A DNA stretch of 14,959 nt from Gammaproteobacteria bacterium (GTDB lineage Bacteria > Pseudomonadota > Gammaproteobacteria > SMWH01). Each line of letters starts with the position of its first letter. Position 1 is the first letter of the stretch. The translations under genes were made by a program, and so were the position numbers. This document shows, piece after piece, positions 1-7,316 of the stretch. Under the pieces are notes generated by a model that worked only from the letters and a program-made list of their open reading frames with translations, had not been told where the DNA came from and did not search any database. The DNA is taken from assembly GCA_004357005.1 (NCBI GenBank), contig SMWH01000156.1, forward strand, positions 1 through 14,959, given 5' to 3'.

Positions 1-759
1 TATCATTACTTTCCCGGAGTTGACAACGGAAACAATCCGTATCCGGATACCGCTTATGGCGATATCGCCAGTTTCGCCGCCGACTCTACGGTGAGCGGCA
101 ATATCTCCGGGTTTGCCGCAACCTGGTCCGTGGACGCAGACGGCGCTTTGGTGATCACCTATCCCGACGGGTGGACCCAACGCGCGCTGATCCTGGATTC
201 GCTGGGGCTGGAATACGGTGTTTTCCTGGACTTTTCGAACGGCTTCGACCGATTTGCCACGTACACGGTTTTTGTGAGGGCGGATGAATCATTTGATCTC
301 ACGGTTCCCTTCCTCACCAGCCCGGCGGGTCAGTACTGGAACGGCGAAATCAATTCCTGGGTTCCGGGCAGCTTTGACGAGAACGGCTTGCACACTATCA
401 ATGTTCGCTTCGGCTGGCAGTTCGATGCGACGGGGGGCACGGGACGAAACAGGCGGGGGTTTCCGGACGAATGTGGTAAGGGCCTGTTGACCACCGCCAT
501 GACCTGGTCGGTCAATCCCGATGGAAGCGCGTTAATCGATCGTTTCCCCACGGTCGTATTTCCGGGTTGGGCTCTGCGCACCTGGTATCCGGTGGCCGAG
601 ACAACAACTAACGGCGACAGACTGCTGTATGTAATGGAGACTGAGAGCCGTCTGATCGGTCCAGACAATCTGGAATATGGCCTCTTTATTCCGCCACGGT
701 TGAATATTGAACGCGAGATTGACGAGTTCACTGATTACAATTGCTTTTTCAACCAATGA
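1..759 (+). CDS. Hypothetical protein with an internal repeat, 5' end missing
   Basis: The frame is open from the first base of the window, so the start lies outside it; 252 residues are visible and the stop is TGA at 757-759. I do not recognise the family. The protein is rich in aromatic residues, Gly and Asp, has few Lys, and looks beta-rich. Two halves resemble each other: TWSVDADGALVITYPDGW followed later by LEYGVF, and TWSVNPDG followed by FPGW and later LEYGLFI. That points to a tandem beta-sheet domain, perhaps the end of a larger secreted or surface protein. There is a Cys near each end of the second half. An intrinsic terminator lies 26 bases behind the stop, which supports a real transcription unit ending here. 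It converges on typA. The GTG at 91 is internal and is not the likely start. Function is unknown. Confidence 0.7.
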   Translation, partial: YHYFPGVDNGNNPYPDTAYGDIASFAADSTVSGNISGFAATWSVDADGALVITYPDGWTQRALILDSLGLEYGVFLDFSNGFDRFATYTVFVRADESFDLTVPFLTSPAGQYWNGEINSWVPGSFDENGLHTINVRFGWQFDATGGTGRNRRGFPDECGKGLLTTAMTWSVNPDGSALIDRFPTVVFPGWALRTWYPVAETTTNGDRLLYVMETESRLIGPDNLEYGLFIPPRLNIEREIDEFTDYNCFFNQ

Positions 760-785
760 CAGCGGCTCTAAGCTGCGATACATGC

Positions 786-814
786 GACCCCGCCGCGAGG
801 CGGGGTCTTTTTTT
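786..814 (+). terminator. Intrinsic terminator of the upstream hypothetical gene
   Basis: A perfect 9-bp stem, GACCCCGCC / GGCGGGGTC, encloses a GCGA loop (795-798) and is followed by seven T. It lies just behind the stop at 759 and acts on + strand transcripts. GCGA is a GNRA tetraloop, which makes the hairpin very stable. Confidence 0.92.
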
Positions 815-905
815 GCGAATTGAGGGGGGCATAGCCCTTGGGGACGAAAACATGCTCAGGGGTTTTGCCGCGCAACTGGTTCGCGGTCTCTGGCGCACCG
901 ACTAT

Positions 906-936
906 CTGTCTTTGCGGCTGCCCGCCGCTTAGACAG
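906..936. repeat. 31-bp interrupted inverted repeat in the convergent intergenic region
   Basis: CTGTCT-TT-GCGGC-TGCCC-GCCGC-TT-AGACAG reads as two paired blocks (6 bp and 5 bp) separated by a symmetric TT/TT internal loop, with a 5-base apex. No T-run follows on either strand, so it is not a standard intrinsic terminator. It stands between the terminator at 786-814 and the end of the typA transcription unit, and could stop or protect the 3' end of the - strand transcript. The symmetry is directly visible; the role is unknown. Confidence 0.5.
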
Positions 937-959
937 CAAGCCTTGGACAAGCCCGACGC

Positions 960-1130
960 CTAATAAGGGTCCCAGCCCTCTTCTGTTTTTATTCTTTCCC
1001 AGGATGCGAGTTGTTCGCGCAGCTCGGCGTTGCGGCGTTCGATCATCGCAATATAGTCCGGGTGATCATGGAGTACGTCCAGGATTCGATCCGCTTCCAG
1101 GCCCCAGGTAAAACCCAGGCCAATATCCGC
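960..1130 (-). pseudogene. In-frame coding-like tail directly behind typA, possible gene remnant
   Basis: The codon after the typA TGA opens 56 sense codons in the same frame, ending in TAG at 960-962. The product is protein-like: it contains ADRILDVLHDHPDYIAMIER, then ELREQLASWE and ends EEGWDPY, with typical helix composition. No normal start codon exists ahead of this; the only ATG (1044-1046) would give 28 residues. The LDxLxxHPxYxxMIE pattern resembles the C-terminus of some TPR proteins, but I infer this from memory of pattern only. Options are: the tail of a deleted gene joined to typA, a stop-readthrough extension of TypA, or a small gene with a non-standard start. TypA is full-length without it, so a remnant is my first choice. 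Confidence 0.35.
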
Positions 1131-2957
1131 TCACAACGAACGCGATCGGGCGTCTCGTTTGCGGTCGGACTCTCTGAGCATTTTCTTTCTCAGGCGCAGG
1201 CTTGCTGGAGTCACCTCGAGCAATTCATCGTCGTCCAGAAACTCCAGCGCCTGTTCCAGCGAATAGCGTATGGTCGTTGTCAGTACCAGGTTTTCGTCGG
1301 TGCCCGCGGCACGAATATTGGTCAACTGTTTGGCCTTTGTGGGATTGACGACAAGGTCATTGTGTCTCTGATGAATGCCGATGATCATGCCTTCGTACAC
1401 GGGTTCACCGTGGCCAATAAACAGTCGCCCGCGTTCCTGCAAATTGAACAGGGCATAGGCGAGCGCCTTGCCTTGCACCTTTGAGACCAGCACGCCGTTG
1501 TTGCGTTGGGCGATCATGCTTTTCACCCGTCGATCGTACTTGTCGAATACGTGGTAGATCAGACCGGTACCGGAGGTGGCCGTCAGGTACTCGGTGCGGA
1601 ACCCGATCAGCCCGCGGGTCGGGATGCTGTAGTCGAGACGCACGCGTCCCTTGCCGTCGGGGATCATGTCGAGCAGTTGGCCTTTGCGCTCCGCCAAACG
1701 ACTCATTACGCCACCCTGGAAGGCCTCGTCGAAGTCGACGGTCAGTTGCTCCCAGGGCTCGTGCTGTTCGCCGTCGACTTCATGCATGATGACTTCGGGG
1801 CGCGAGACCGCCAGTTCAAAACCTTCCCGGCGCATGGTTTCGATCAGCACGGACAGATGCAATTCGCCACGTCCGGAAACGCGAAACTTGTCCGGGTCAT
1901 CGGTGTCGGCGACGCGCAGCGCGACGTTGTGTTTGAGCTCCTGGTCGAGGCGCTCACGAATCTGTCGGCTCGTCAGGAATTTTCCGTCCTGCCCCGAAAA
2001 TGGCGATTTGTTCACCTGAAAAGTCATGCTGATCGTCGGCTCATCGATGGCCAGCAGCGGCATCCCTTCTTCCATATCTCGTGCGCATACCGTTTCAGAT
2101 ATGCCGAGATCATTGATGCCGCTGAAAACGACGATGTCTCCGGCGTTGGCTGTTTCGATTCGCGTGCGTTTCAAGCCGTCGAAGCCGTAGAGATCGAGCA
2201 CACGCGCCTTGCGGATCTCGCCGGCAGTGGAGACGATGCTGACGGACGAGTTGGCATTGATACGGCCCCGATTGACCCGGCCGATACCGAGAACACCGAC
2301 ATAGGTATCGTAATCGAGGCTGGACACTTGCAGCTGCAGCGGTCCGTGAACATCGACTTTCGGCGCGGGAACGTGTTTGATGATTGCTTCGAACAGCGGC
2401 GTCATGTCGCCTGAGCGGCAATCCGTGTCGGTTCCGGCGTAGCCTTTCAACGCAGAGGCATAGATCACCGGAAAGTCGAGCTGTTCGTCCGTCGCGCCAA
2501 GGCGATCAAACAGGTCGAAAGTTTGATTAAGCACCCAATCAGGTCGAGCCCCATCCCGGTCAACTTTGTTGATGACAACAACCGGGGTCAGGCCATGTGC
2601 GAAAGCCTTCTGCGTCACGAATCGTGTTTGCGGCATCGGACCTTCGACGGCGTCGACCAACAGCAGTACGCTGTCAACCATCGAGAGTACGCGCTCGACT
2701 TCGCCACCGAAGTCAGCATGGCCGGGCGTATCGACGATATTGATGCGATAGCCATTCCACTTGATCGAGGTGTTCTTCGCCAGAATCGTGATGCCGCGCT
2801 CGCGCTCGAGAACGTTGGAGTCCATGACCCGGTCCGGAATCTTCTCTCGCGCGCCGAACGTGCCAGACTGCTTGAGGAGCTGGTCGATCAATGTGGTCTT
2901 GCCATGATCCACGTGGGCGATAATGGCGATGTTTCTCAGGTGTTGTATATCTGACAT
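1131..2957 (-). CDS. typA: Ribosome-associated translational GTPase TypA/BipA
   Basis: TypA (BipA) is a cytoplasmic GTPase of the EF-G type that binds the ribosome and is linked to 50S assembly and to growth in the cold or under stress. All GTP-binding motifs are present: G1 AHVDHGKTT (residues 14-22), switch I with ERERGITI (51-58), G3 DTPGH (76-80), G4 NKVD (130-133) and a G5-like SALKG. The middle holds the EF-Tu-like beta barrel, and the C-terminal half has the family's GRGELHLS and RGLIGFRTEYLT segments and ends in a basic tail. At 608 residues it has the family's normal length. The start is ATG at 2955-2957 with only a weak ribosome binding site. A perfect -10 box lies 30 bases upstream. 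It is transcribed alone and is followed directly by a curious in-frame tail. Confidence 0.97.
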   Translation of the reverse strand: MSDIQHLRNIAIIAHVDHGKTTLIDQLLKQSGTFGAREKIPDRVMDSNVLERERGITILAKNTSIKWNGYRINIVDTPGHADFGGEVERVLSMVDSVLLLVDAVEGPMPQTRFVTQKAFAHGLTPVVVINKVDRDGARPDWVLNQTFDLFDRLGATDEQLDFPVIYASALKGYAGTDTDCRSGDMTPLFEAIIKHVPAPKVDVHGPLQLQVSSLDYDTYVGVLGIGRVNRGRINANSSVSIVSTAGEIRKARVLDLYGFDGLKRTRIETANAGDIVVFSGINDLGISETVCARDMEEGMPLLAIDEPTISMTFQVNKSPFSGQDGKFLTSRQIRERLDQELKHNVALRVADTDDPDKFRVSGRGELHLSVLIETMRREGFELAVSRPEVIMHEVDGEQHEPWEQLTVDFDEAFQGGVMSRLAERKGQLLDMIPDGKGRVRLDYSIPTRGLIGFRTEYLTATSGTGLIYHVFDKYDRRVKSMIAQRNNGVLVSKVQGKALAYALFNLQERGRLFIGHGEPVYEGMIIGIHQRHNDLVVNPTKAKQLTNIRAAGTDENLVLTTTIRYSLEQALEFLDDDELLEVTPASLRLRKKMLRESDRKRDARSRSL

Positions 2958-2987
2958 TTTCGGGTCGGGGAGTTGCGGTGGCGGCGG

Positions 2988-3017
2988 ATTATAGAGACCC
3001 GGGGCCGTAATTGATAC
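2988..3017 (-). promoter_or_regulatory. Probable sigma-70 promoter of typA
   Basis: On the - strand GTATCA (3017-3012) is followed after 18 bases by a perfect TATAAT (2993-2988). The -35 box matches only three positions of TTGACA. Transcription would begin near 2981, giving a leader of about 24 bases before the typA ATG. Confidence 0.5.
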
Positions 3018-3149
3018 GCTGCATGAGATCGAATGCCAGATGCAGGCCGCGAGGGCCGCGCCGAGGGGCGCCCAGGTGCGGAATCGGAAGGTTCGGTTTT
3101 CGGGTTTTGGCGAAGCGGGGGCGTGTAAACGGGCCGGGAAACACCCTGC

Positions 3150-3178
3150 TTGAACAACAAAAACGCAAGGCTCAACAT
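3150..3178 (+). promoter_or_regulatory. Weak candidate promoter of the small lysine-rich gene
   Basis: TTGAAC (3150-3155) is followed by a 17-base spacer and CAACAT (3173-3178). The -35 is good and the -10 poor (three of six matches). Position and orientation fit the gene at 3205, which otherwise has no visible promoter; the stretch between typA and this gene holds nothing else I can identify. Confidence 0.25.
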
Positions 3179-3204
3179 TCGTTTTTGATCAAGGAGAAAC
3201 AGAT

Positions 3205-3315
3205 ATGGGCGATAAGGGAAAAAAAGATAAAGGCAAAAAGGAACACCAAAAAAAGGCTCAGCGTACTCAAAAGGAAAAACGGCAACTGAAAAGAGAAAAA
3301 AAGAGGAACAAATAA
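3205..3315 (+). CDS. Small lysine-rich basic protein, 36 residues
   Basis: The ATG at 3205 is preceded by a strong AAGGAG (3191-3196, spacing 8 bases) and the frame ends in TAA at 3313-3315. The 36-residue product starts MGDKGKKDKGKK and has 14 Lys and 4 Arg, so half of it is strongly basic, with only one Leu and one Ala as aliphatic residues. It has no membrane segment and is probably disordered or a charged helix in its C-terminal part (KEKRQLKREKK). I recall similar unannotated MGDKG-type Lys-rich short proteins in other bacteria, but cannot verify this here. Binding to RNA, DNA or ribosomes is a guess from charge alone. The gene is AAA-codon rich, unlike its GC-rich neighbours, which partly follows from its composition. 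It stands alone between typA (divergent) and the TPR-oxygenase gene (convergent). Confidence 0.72.
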   Translation: MGDKGKKDKGKKEHQKKAQRTQKEKRQLKREKKRNK

Positions 3316-3401
3316 ATATACCTCCCCAACAGGGCGTCGCTTGGATCGCTCAACGAAGGTTCCCTAGCACCGGATCGTATCGCTACAGTATCGCGTTCAG
3401 A

Positions 3402-5156
3402 TCAGGTCGTTGGTTGTACGTCGAAGGCGATGCTGATGCGCGTTTCCTGGCATTGAAAAGGCACCGTACCGTGCAGGAAATATGCGGGGAAAAACAGCAT
3501 CAAGCCATCACGGGGCTCGATTATTTTGGCCTTGTTCCTGAAGGTGTCGGAATCGCTGAGATGGGAAAAGCCGTCGAACTCGATCCACCCGGCTTTCGGG
3601 TTGTCCGCGTCGTGGATAAAGCCTGAACCCTGCACGTAGTACACACCGCTGAGCCAGGCGTGTTCGTGGTTGTGCGCTCCGTGAATCCCGCCGGAGTTGA
3701 GCACCGTCGCCCACATTTTGAGATCCCAGTTTGCCGGTGGCCTCGAGAAGAAGGGATGTCCGGCTTTTGCTGGCAGCGCCTCGATAAACCGTTGGACTTC
3801 CGCGCGCACCAGATCCGCGAAGGCCGTGATCGCCGGAGTGGGGGTATCCAGAATGCCGTAGGCGAAACGGCGGGTTGTCGTGGCCTTGATCTCGTCGTGA
3901 TGATCTTTCAGTGACGGATGGGAAAGTACATCCCGCGCGAGGGTCTCGTTCAGGCTCTGAATGTCGGCAAACGCGTCGGGCGCGCGGATTTCCACCGGGT
4001 GGGGAAAGCGATCCAGGGGATAGAGTTCGTCGAAACGCGCCTCGTTTTCCTGTTGCATCGCCGCGAAGGCTTCGTGGGCAATGGAGAACTGGTTGCGGGG
4101 GAACTGTTTTATGCACGCGCGGCACGCTTCCAGCGCCTCGTCGGGTCGGCGCAGGTAAAGCAGACAGGACTGCAATCCGTTCCAGGCAGCCACATTCTCC
4201 GGATGTGCGTCGAGCAACGAGGTGTAGCAGCGGATCGCCGCGTCGAAATCACCCAGGGCCTGGTAGAGGGCGGCCAGGTTGCAATGCGCGTCGGGGAAAT
4301 CGGGCTTGATGGACAAGGCCTTCATGAAGGAGGCCACGGCTTCTTCATTCCGGCCCAGTTCCTTCAGAGCGTTGCCCAGGTTGTTATGGGCGGCGACCTG
4401 GTCTGGCGCTGCCCGGATCGCCGCGCGATAACACTCGGCGGCTTCTTCCAGCTGCGCATCCTCGTGCAGAATGCCTCCCTTGACGTTGAGCGCCACCGGG
4501 TGGTCCGGTGTCAGACCCAGTGCCTTTTCGCACCACTCCATCGCCTCTTCCGGTTTCTCCTCCCTGATCAGCGCGGTTGCCAGGTTGCACATGGCGTTCA
4601 CATGCCTGGGTTGGTGCCGCAAGGCTTTTCGAAAACACGTGGTTGCCTGGGCCCACTCACCGCTGTCCATCAGGGCCACACCCAGATTGTTGAGCGCGGA
4701 AGAATCCGCGGTATTGATCTCCAGCCCGCGTCGAAAACAGGCCATCGCTTTTTCCGTTTGGCCGGCCGCCTTCAGCACCAGTCCCAGCGCGTTGATCACA
4801 GGCAGGGCATCGGGTGAGAGTTTCAGCGCCTGGCGGTAGCACCCCTCCGCGCCGGGCAGATCGCCCCGTTGTGCCAGGACCCGGCCCAGGTTGGCCCGGG
4901 CCTGGAAAAGATCCGGCTGTACGGCCAGCGCCCGCCGGAAGGCGTTTTCGGCCCCGGGCAGATCGCCCAGGCTCATGGCGGCCGCGCCACTCAGGTTATG
5001 GGCATGCGCGTGCGAGGGATCTTCAGAAAGGATCTGCCGGCAAACGCGCAGGGAGTCCTGGTGCTGACCGGCCTGGTGCAGGGCGGTGGCTTGTTGAAAA
5101 AGTGCCCCCACCTCTGGCCGGGGGTCTTTGTGGGAGTCGGTCTGCATGGCCCGCAT
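3402..5156 (-). CDS. TPR-repeat protein with C-terminal 2OG-Fe(II) oxygenase domain
   Basis: The 584-residue protein has no signal peptide. Residues 16 to about 365 are about ten tandem TPR units, recognisable by repeated AxxNLGxxL and AxxxxxxALxxxP spacing. The C-terminal 200 residues match the putative 2OG-Fe(II) oxygenase family (2OG-FeII_Oxy_5 type): HNHEH (495-499) followed by LSGVYYV, then FFPAYFLHGTVPF with His562, and a likely 2-oxoglutarate-binding Arg573 in ETRISIAFD. By family it would hydroxylate or otherwise oxidise a substrate with Fe(II), 2-oxoglutarate and oxygen, and the TPR part would hold a protein partner; the substrate is unknown. The ATG at 5154-5156 is used; the ATG three codons inside is also possible, and neither has a clear ribosome binding site. 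It is transcribed divergently from the protease gene. Confidence 0.85.
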   Translation of the reverse strand: MRAMQTDSHKDPRPEVGALFQQATALHQAGQHQDSLRVCRQILSEDPSHAHAHNLSGAAAMSLGDLPGAENAFRRALAVQPDLFQARANLGRVLAQRGDLPGAEGCYRQALKLSPDALPVINALGLVLKAAGQTEKAMACFRRGLEINTADSSALNNLGVALMDSGEWAQATTCFRKALRHQPRHVNAMCNLATALIREEKPEEAMEWCEKALGLTPDHPVALNVKGGILHEDAQLEEAAECYRAAIRAAPDQVAAHNNLGNALKELGRNEEAVASFMKALSIKPDFPDAHCNLAALYQALGDFDAAIRCYTSLLDAHPENVAAWNGLQSCLLYLRRPDEALEACRACIKQFPRNQFSIAHEAFAAMQQENEARFDELYPLDRFPHPVEIRAPDAFADIQSLNETLARDVLSHPSLKDHHDEIKATTTRRFAYGILDTPTPAITAFADLVRAEVQRFIEALPAKAGHPFFSRPPANWDLKMWATVLNSGGIHGAHNHEHAWLSGVYYVQGSGFIHDADNPKAGWIEFDGFSHLSDSDTFRNKAKIIEPRDGLMLFFPAYFLHGTVPFQCQETRISIAFDVQPTT

Positions 5157-5177
5157 GGCGTGAGTTCAGGGATGGCC

Positions 5178-5206
5178 ATTCTAGCCCCAAGATGCCTCCC
5201 CGTGAC
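5178..5206 (-). promoter_or_regulatory. Candidate promoter of the TPR-oxygenase gene
   Basis: On the - strand TAGAAT (5183-5178, five of six matches to TATAAT) lies 17 bases behind GTCACG (5206-5201, weak -35). The leader would be only about 15 bases. The 113-base divergent region holds no other clear signal; I found no convincing promoter for the protease gene. Confidence 0.3.
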
Positions 5207-5269
5207 TTCACCGTGACCGGACGGGGCGAAATCTGCAAGAATCTCCTGATCTCCATCAGGGGCCGGCCC

Positions 5270-6292
5270 ATGTCTCGATGCCTTTTCGTATTGTTGTTTT
5301 TTGTCCTCGCGGCGCCGCAGCTTGCCCTTGCGCACGAGTCCATGGCCGAGGTGTACGCCAGGGTCAGCCCGGCGGTCGTGGTCGTTCGCGCGGAAGGGCG
5401 CGCCGCACCTAGCTTGCCCGGGGAGCAACCGCTTGCATTCGGCAGGGTCGGCACGGGTGTGCTGATCGATCGGTCCGGACGGGTACTGACCGCCGCGCAT
5501 GTGGTGGAAACTGCCGACCGGGTCGAAGTGGAGTTCCCCGGTGGCGAGGTGGTCAAGGCAACTGTTTACAGCGTCAACGCTCTGGCGGACGCGGCCTTGT
5601 TGCAACTCGAGGCGGTCCCGGAAAACGCCGTGGTGGCCGGGTTGGGCGACTCGGACGCGGTGCGGGTGGGCGACCCGGTGTTCATCATCGGCGCGCCGTA
5701 TGGTGTGTCGCATACGCTCACGATGGGTGTCGTCAGTGGGCGCCGCCAGGCGGACCGGACCGTCTCCGCGCATCTGCCGGAATTGCTGCAAACCGATGCT
5801 GCCATCAACCAGGGCAATTCGGGTGGCCCCATGTTCGACAGCCAGGGCCGGGTGATCGGCATCGTCAGTTACATTATGTCCCAGTCCGGCGGATCCGAAG
5901 GCCTGGGGTTCGCCGTGGCCATCAACTCGATCAGAACCTTTTTGCTGGAGCGTCGCCCCTTCTGGAGCGGACTGTCCGTGATCCAGGTGAATGGCGCCAT
6001 GGCCAGGGCGCTCAACCTGCCACAACCCGGCGGGATACTGGTGCAGCAGGTCGCCCGCGGGTCCCCGGGGGAACGGGCCGGGTTGCAGGAGGGCACCGTC
6101 CCGGTGCTTATCGGCGAACACCGGATGTTGCTGGGCGGCGACATCATCCTGGCCATCGATGGCATCGAACTCGGTGTCGAGGGTTCTGTGGACCGGGTGT
6201 TCGATCACCTGGAAACCGTGGCTCCCGGGTCGGCGTTGCGCCTGACGGTGCTTCGGGCAGGGGGCGTGATCGAGCTTTCCCTGCGACCGTGA
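5270..6292 (+). CDS. Secreted HtrA/DegP-like serine protease with one PDZ domain
   Basis: The 340-residue protein begins with a clear signal peptide (hydrophobic core at residues 5-15, cleavage likely after the Ala of LALA at 21), so it acts in the periplasm. The trypsin-like domain has the full catalytic triad: His77 in TAAHVV, Asp107 in ALADAALLQL and Ser184 in QGNSGGP. A single PDZ domain covers about 240-340 (PGGILVQQVARGSPGERAGL, then GDIILAIDG). This is the layout of HtrA/DegS-type proteases, which degrade or sense misfolded envelope proteins, but the N-terminus is a cleavable signal and not a DegS anchor. The start at 5270 is chosen because AGGGG stands 7 bases ahead and the signal peptide begins there; the same frame is open further upstream without sensible protein. 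It converges on rpoH, the heat-shock sigma gene. Confidence 0.9.
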   Translation: MSRCLFVLLFFVLAAPQLALAHESMAEVYARVSPAVVVVRAEGRAAPSLPGEQPLAFGRVGTGVLIDRSGRVLTAAHVVETADRVEVEFPGGEVVKATVYSVNALADAALLQLEAVPENAVVAGLGDSDAVRVGDPVFIIGAPYGVSHTLTMGVVSGRRQADRTVSAHLPELLQTDAAINQGNSGGPMFDSQGRVIGIVSYIMSQSGGSEGLGFAVAINSIRTFLLERRPFWSGLSVIQVNGAMARALNLPQPGGILVQQVARGSPGERAGLQEGTVPVLIGEHRMLLGGDIILAIDGIELGVEGSVDRVFDHLETVAPGSALRLTVLRAGGVIELSLRP

Positions 6293-6335
6293 CCCGGGAA
6301 TGCCCTACGGCTTTTCCGCCGCGGGCGCAGAAATA

Positions 6336-6377
6336 AAAACGGCTTCGCCCTCTTGATAGATGAGGGGAGGCCGTTTT
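6336..6377. terminator. Two-way intrinsic terminator between the protease gene and rpoH
   Basis: The left arm AAAACGGCTTCGCCCTC (6336-6352) pairs with GAGGGGAGGCCGTTTT (6362-6377) apart from a small internal mismatch, with a loop of nine bases. Read on the - strand it ends in TTTTTATTT just behind the rpoH stop, and on the + strand in TTTT behind the protease gene. It therefore serves both converging genes, better for rpoH. Confidence 0.85.
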
Positions 6378-6391
6378 CCCTGCAAGAAGTT

Positions 6392-7249
6392 TCAGGCTTC
6401 GGCCAGGATGCCGCCGCGCAGTTTTTTCATGGCGGCAGCTTCCAACTGGCGGATACGCTCCGCGGACACACCGTAACGATCGGCCAGCTCCTGCAGCGTC
6501 ATGCGGGACTCGCCCAGCCAGCGGTTGCGCAGGATGTCACGGCTGCGATCGTCCAGCGTTTCCATTTCCGCGTAGAGACGATCGTTGTTATGGCTCTGCC
6601 AGTCATCGGCTTCCACCACGGTGGCCGGATCCGGCTCGCCGGCGGGCAGATAGGTCACCGGCGCGACCGGGCCCTCGTCATCGTCCTTGTCCCGGCCGTC
6701 AAAACCCAGGTCCCGTCCCGACAAACGTGATTCCATCTCAACGACTTCGCGCACAGGTACGCCCAGATCCCTGGCAACCGCTTCCGCTTCTGCCTTGCTG
6801 AACCAGCCGAGACGGTGCTTGGCCTTGCGCAGGTTGAAAAACAGTTTGCGCTGCGCCTTGGTGGTGGCCACCTTGACGATGCGCCAGTTGCGCAGCACGA
6901 ATTCGTGAATCTCGGCCCGGATCCAGTGTACGGCGAAAGACACCAGGCGCACCCCGTGGTCCGGATCAAAGCGTTTGACGGCTTTCATCAGGCCGATGTT
7001 GCCTTCCTGTACCAGATCGCCCAGGGGGAGGCCGTAGCCCGAGTAACTGCGGGCCACGTGCACGACAAAACGCAGATGCGACATGACCAGTTGCCCCGCC
7101 GCGTCCAGATCGTCCTCATCGCGGAAACGACGCGCCAGCCCCTGTTCCTGCTCGACGCTGAGGATGGGGAACTTGCCGACGGCCTGGATATAGGCATCGA
7201 GACTGCCGACGGGCTGCGGCAGATTGGCGGTGATCAAAGCCTGGGTCAC
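6392..7249 (-). CDS. rpoH: RNA polymerase heat-shock sigma factor RpoH (sigma-32)
   Basis: Sigma-32 directs RNA polymerase to heat-shock promoters for chaperones and proteases. The 285-residue protein has the family's normal length. Region 2 holds GYGLPLGDLVQEGNIGLMKA and VSFAVHWIRAEIHEF (about 71-117); the RpoH box QRKLFFNLR at 133-141, unique to this subfamily, decides between RpoH and other sigma factors. The region 4 helix-turn-helix is TLQELADRYGVSAERIRQLE (251-270). The start is GTG (7247-7249) with AGGGAGG 10 bases ahead. It follows ftsX in the same direction, as in many gammaproteobacteria, and ends at a strong terminator. A perfect CIRCE element lies 40 bases upstream of the start codon, so HrcA repression is likely on top of the usual controls. 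Confidence 0.98.
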   Translation of the reverse strand: MTQALITANLPQPVGSLDAYIQAVGKFPILSVEQEQGLARRFRDEDDLDAAGQLVMSHLRFVVHVARSYSGYGLPLGDLVQEGNIGLMKAVKRFDPDHGVRLVSFAVHWIRAEIHEFVLRNWRIVKVATTKAQRKLFFNLRKAKHRLGWFSKAEAEAVARDLGVPVREVVEMESRLSGRDLGFDGRDKDDDEGPVAPVTYLPAGEPDPATVVEADDWQSHNNDRLYAEMETLDDRSRDILRNRWLGESRMTLQELADRYGVSAERIRQLEAAAMKKLRGGILAEA

Positions 7250-7286
7250 TGGTGGTTTTCCTCCCTTGTGGAACCCTCTGCGGGGT

Positions 7287-7316
7287 ATTTTAGCACTCGC
7301 GGGGTTAGAGTGCTAA
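7287..7316 (-). promoter_or_regulatory. Candidate rpoH promoter embedded in CIRCE
   Basis: On the - strand TTAGCA (7316-7311, four of six) and TAAAAT (7292-7287, five of six) are 18 bases apart and lie almost exactly in the two arms of the CIRCE element. Transcription would begin near 7280, leaving a leader of about 30 bases with the AGGGAGG site. If right, HrcA binding would block polymerase directly. A second weaker candidate is TGGAAC followed after 18 bases by TCTAAC, slightly upstream. Confidence 0.4.
7290..7316. promoter_or_regulatory. CIRCE operator (HrcA binding site) upstream of rpoH
   Basis: TTAGCACTC (7290-7298), nine bases, GAGTGCTAA (7308-7316): a perfect match to the CIRCE consensus, with symmetry extended to 11 bp per arm (7288-7298 and 7308-7318). 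CIRCE is the operator of the repressor HrcA, whose activity depends on GroEL, and is classically found before groESL or dnaK. The nearest gene here is rpoH, 40 bases downstream on the - strand; the ftsX stop is 64 bases to the other side. Confidence 0.96.

Noticed and set aside
741..932. Short + strand ORF behind the left-edge gene, and its antisense at 768-950
   Set aside because: Both run through the intrinsic terminator and the 906-936 hairpin, lack ribosome binding sites and have no protein-like pattern.
1506..2414. Long + strand ORF of 302 codons opposite typA
   Set aside because: It lies wholly antisense to a well-supported gene, has low-complexity His/Asp/Gln/Val composition typical of GC-rich shadow frames, and shows no motif.
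3316..3401. Search for a terminator between the small Lys-rich gene and the TPR gene
   Set aside because: Only a short direct repeat (TATCGC) is seen; no stable hairpin with a T-run.
4814..5269. N-terminal extension of the protease frame by 152 codons
   Set aside because: It runs over the 5' part of the divergent TPR gene and is Pro/Arg/Gly-rich; a signal peptide and ribosome binding site mark the ATG at 5270 as the start.
4991..6208. Long - strand ORF of 405 codons opposite the protease gene
   Set aside because: Antisense to a protease with an intact catalytic triad; its sequence is His/Arg/Gly-rich and motif-free.
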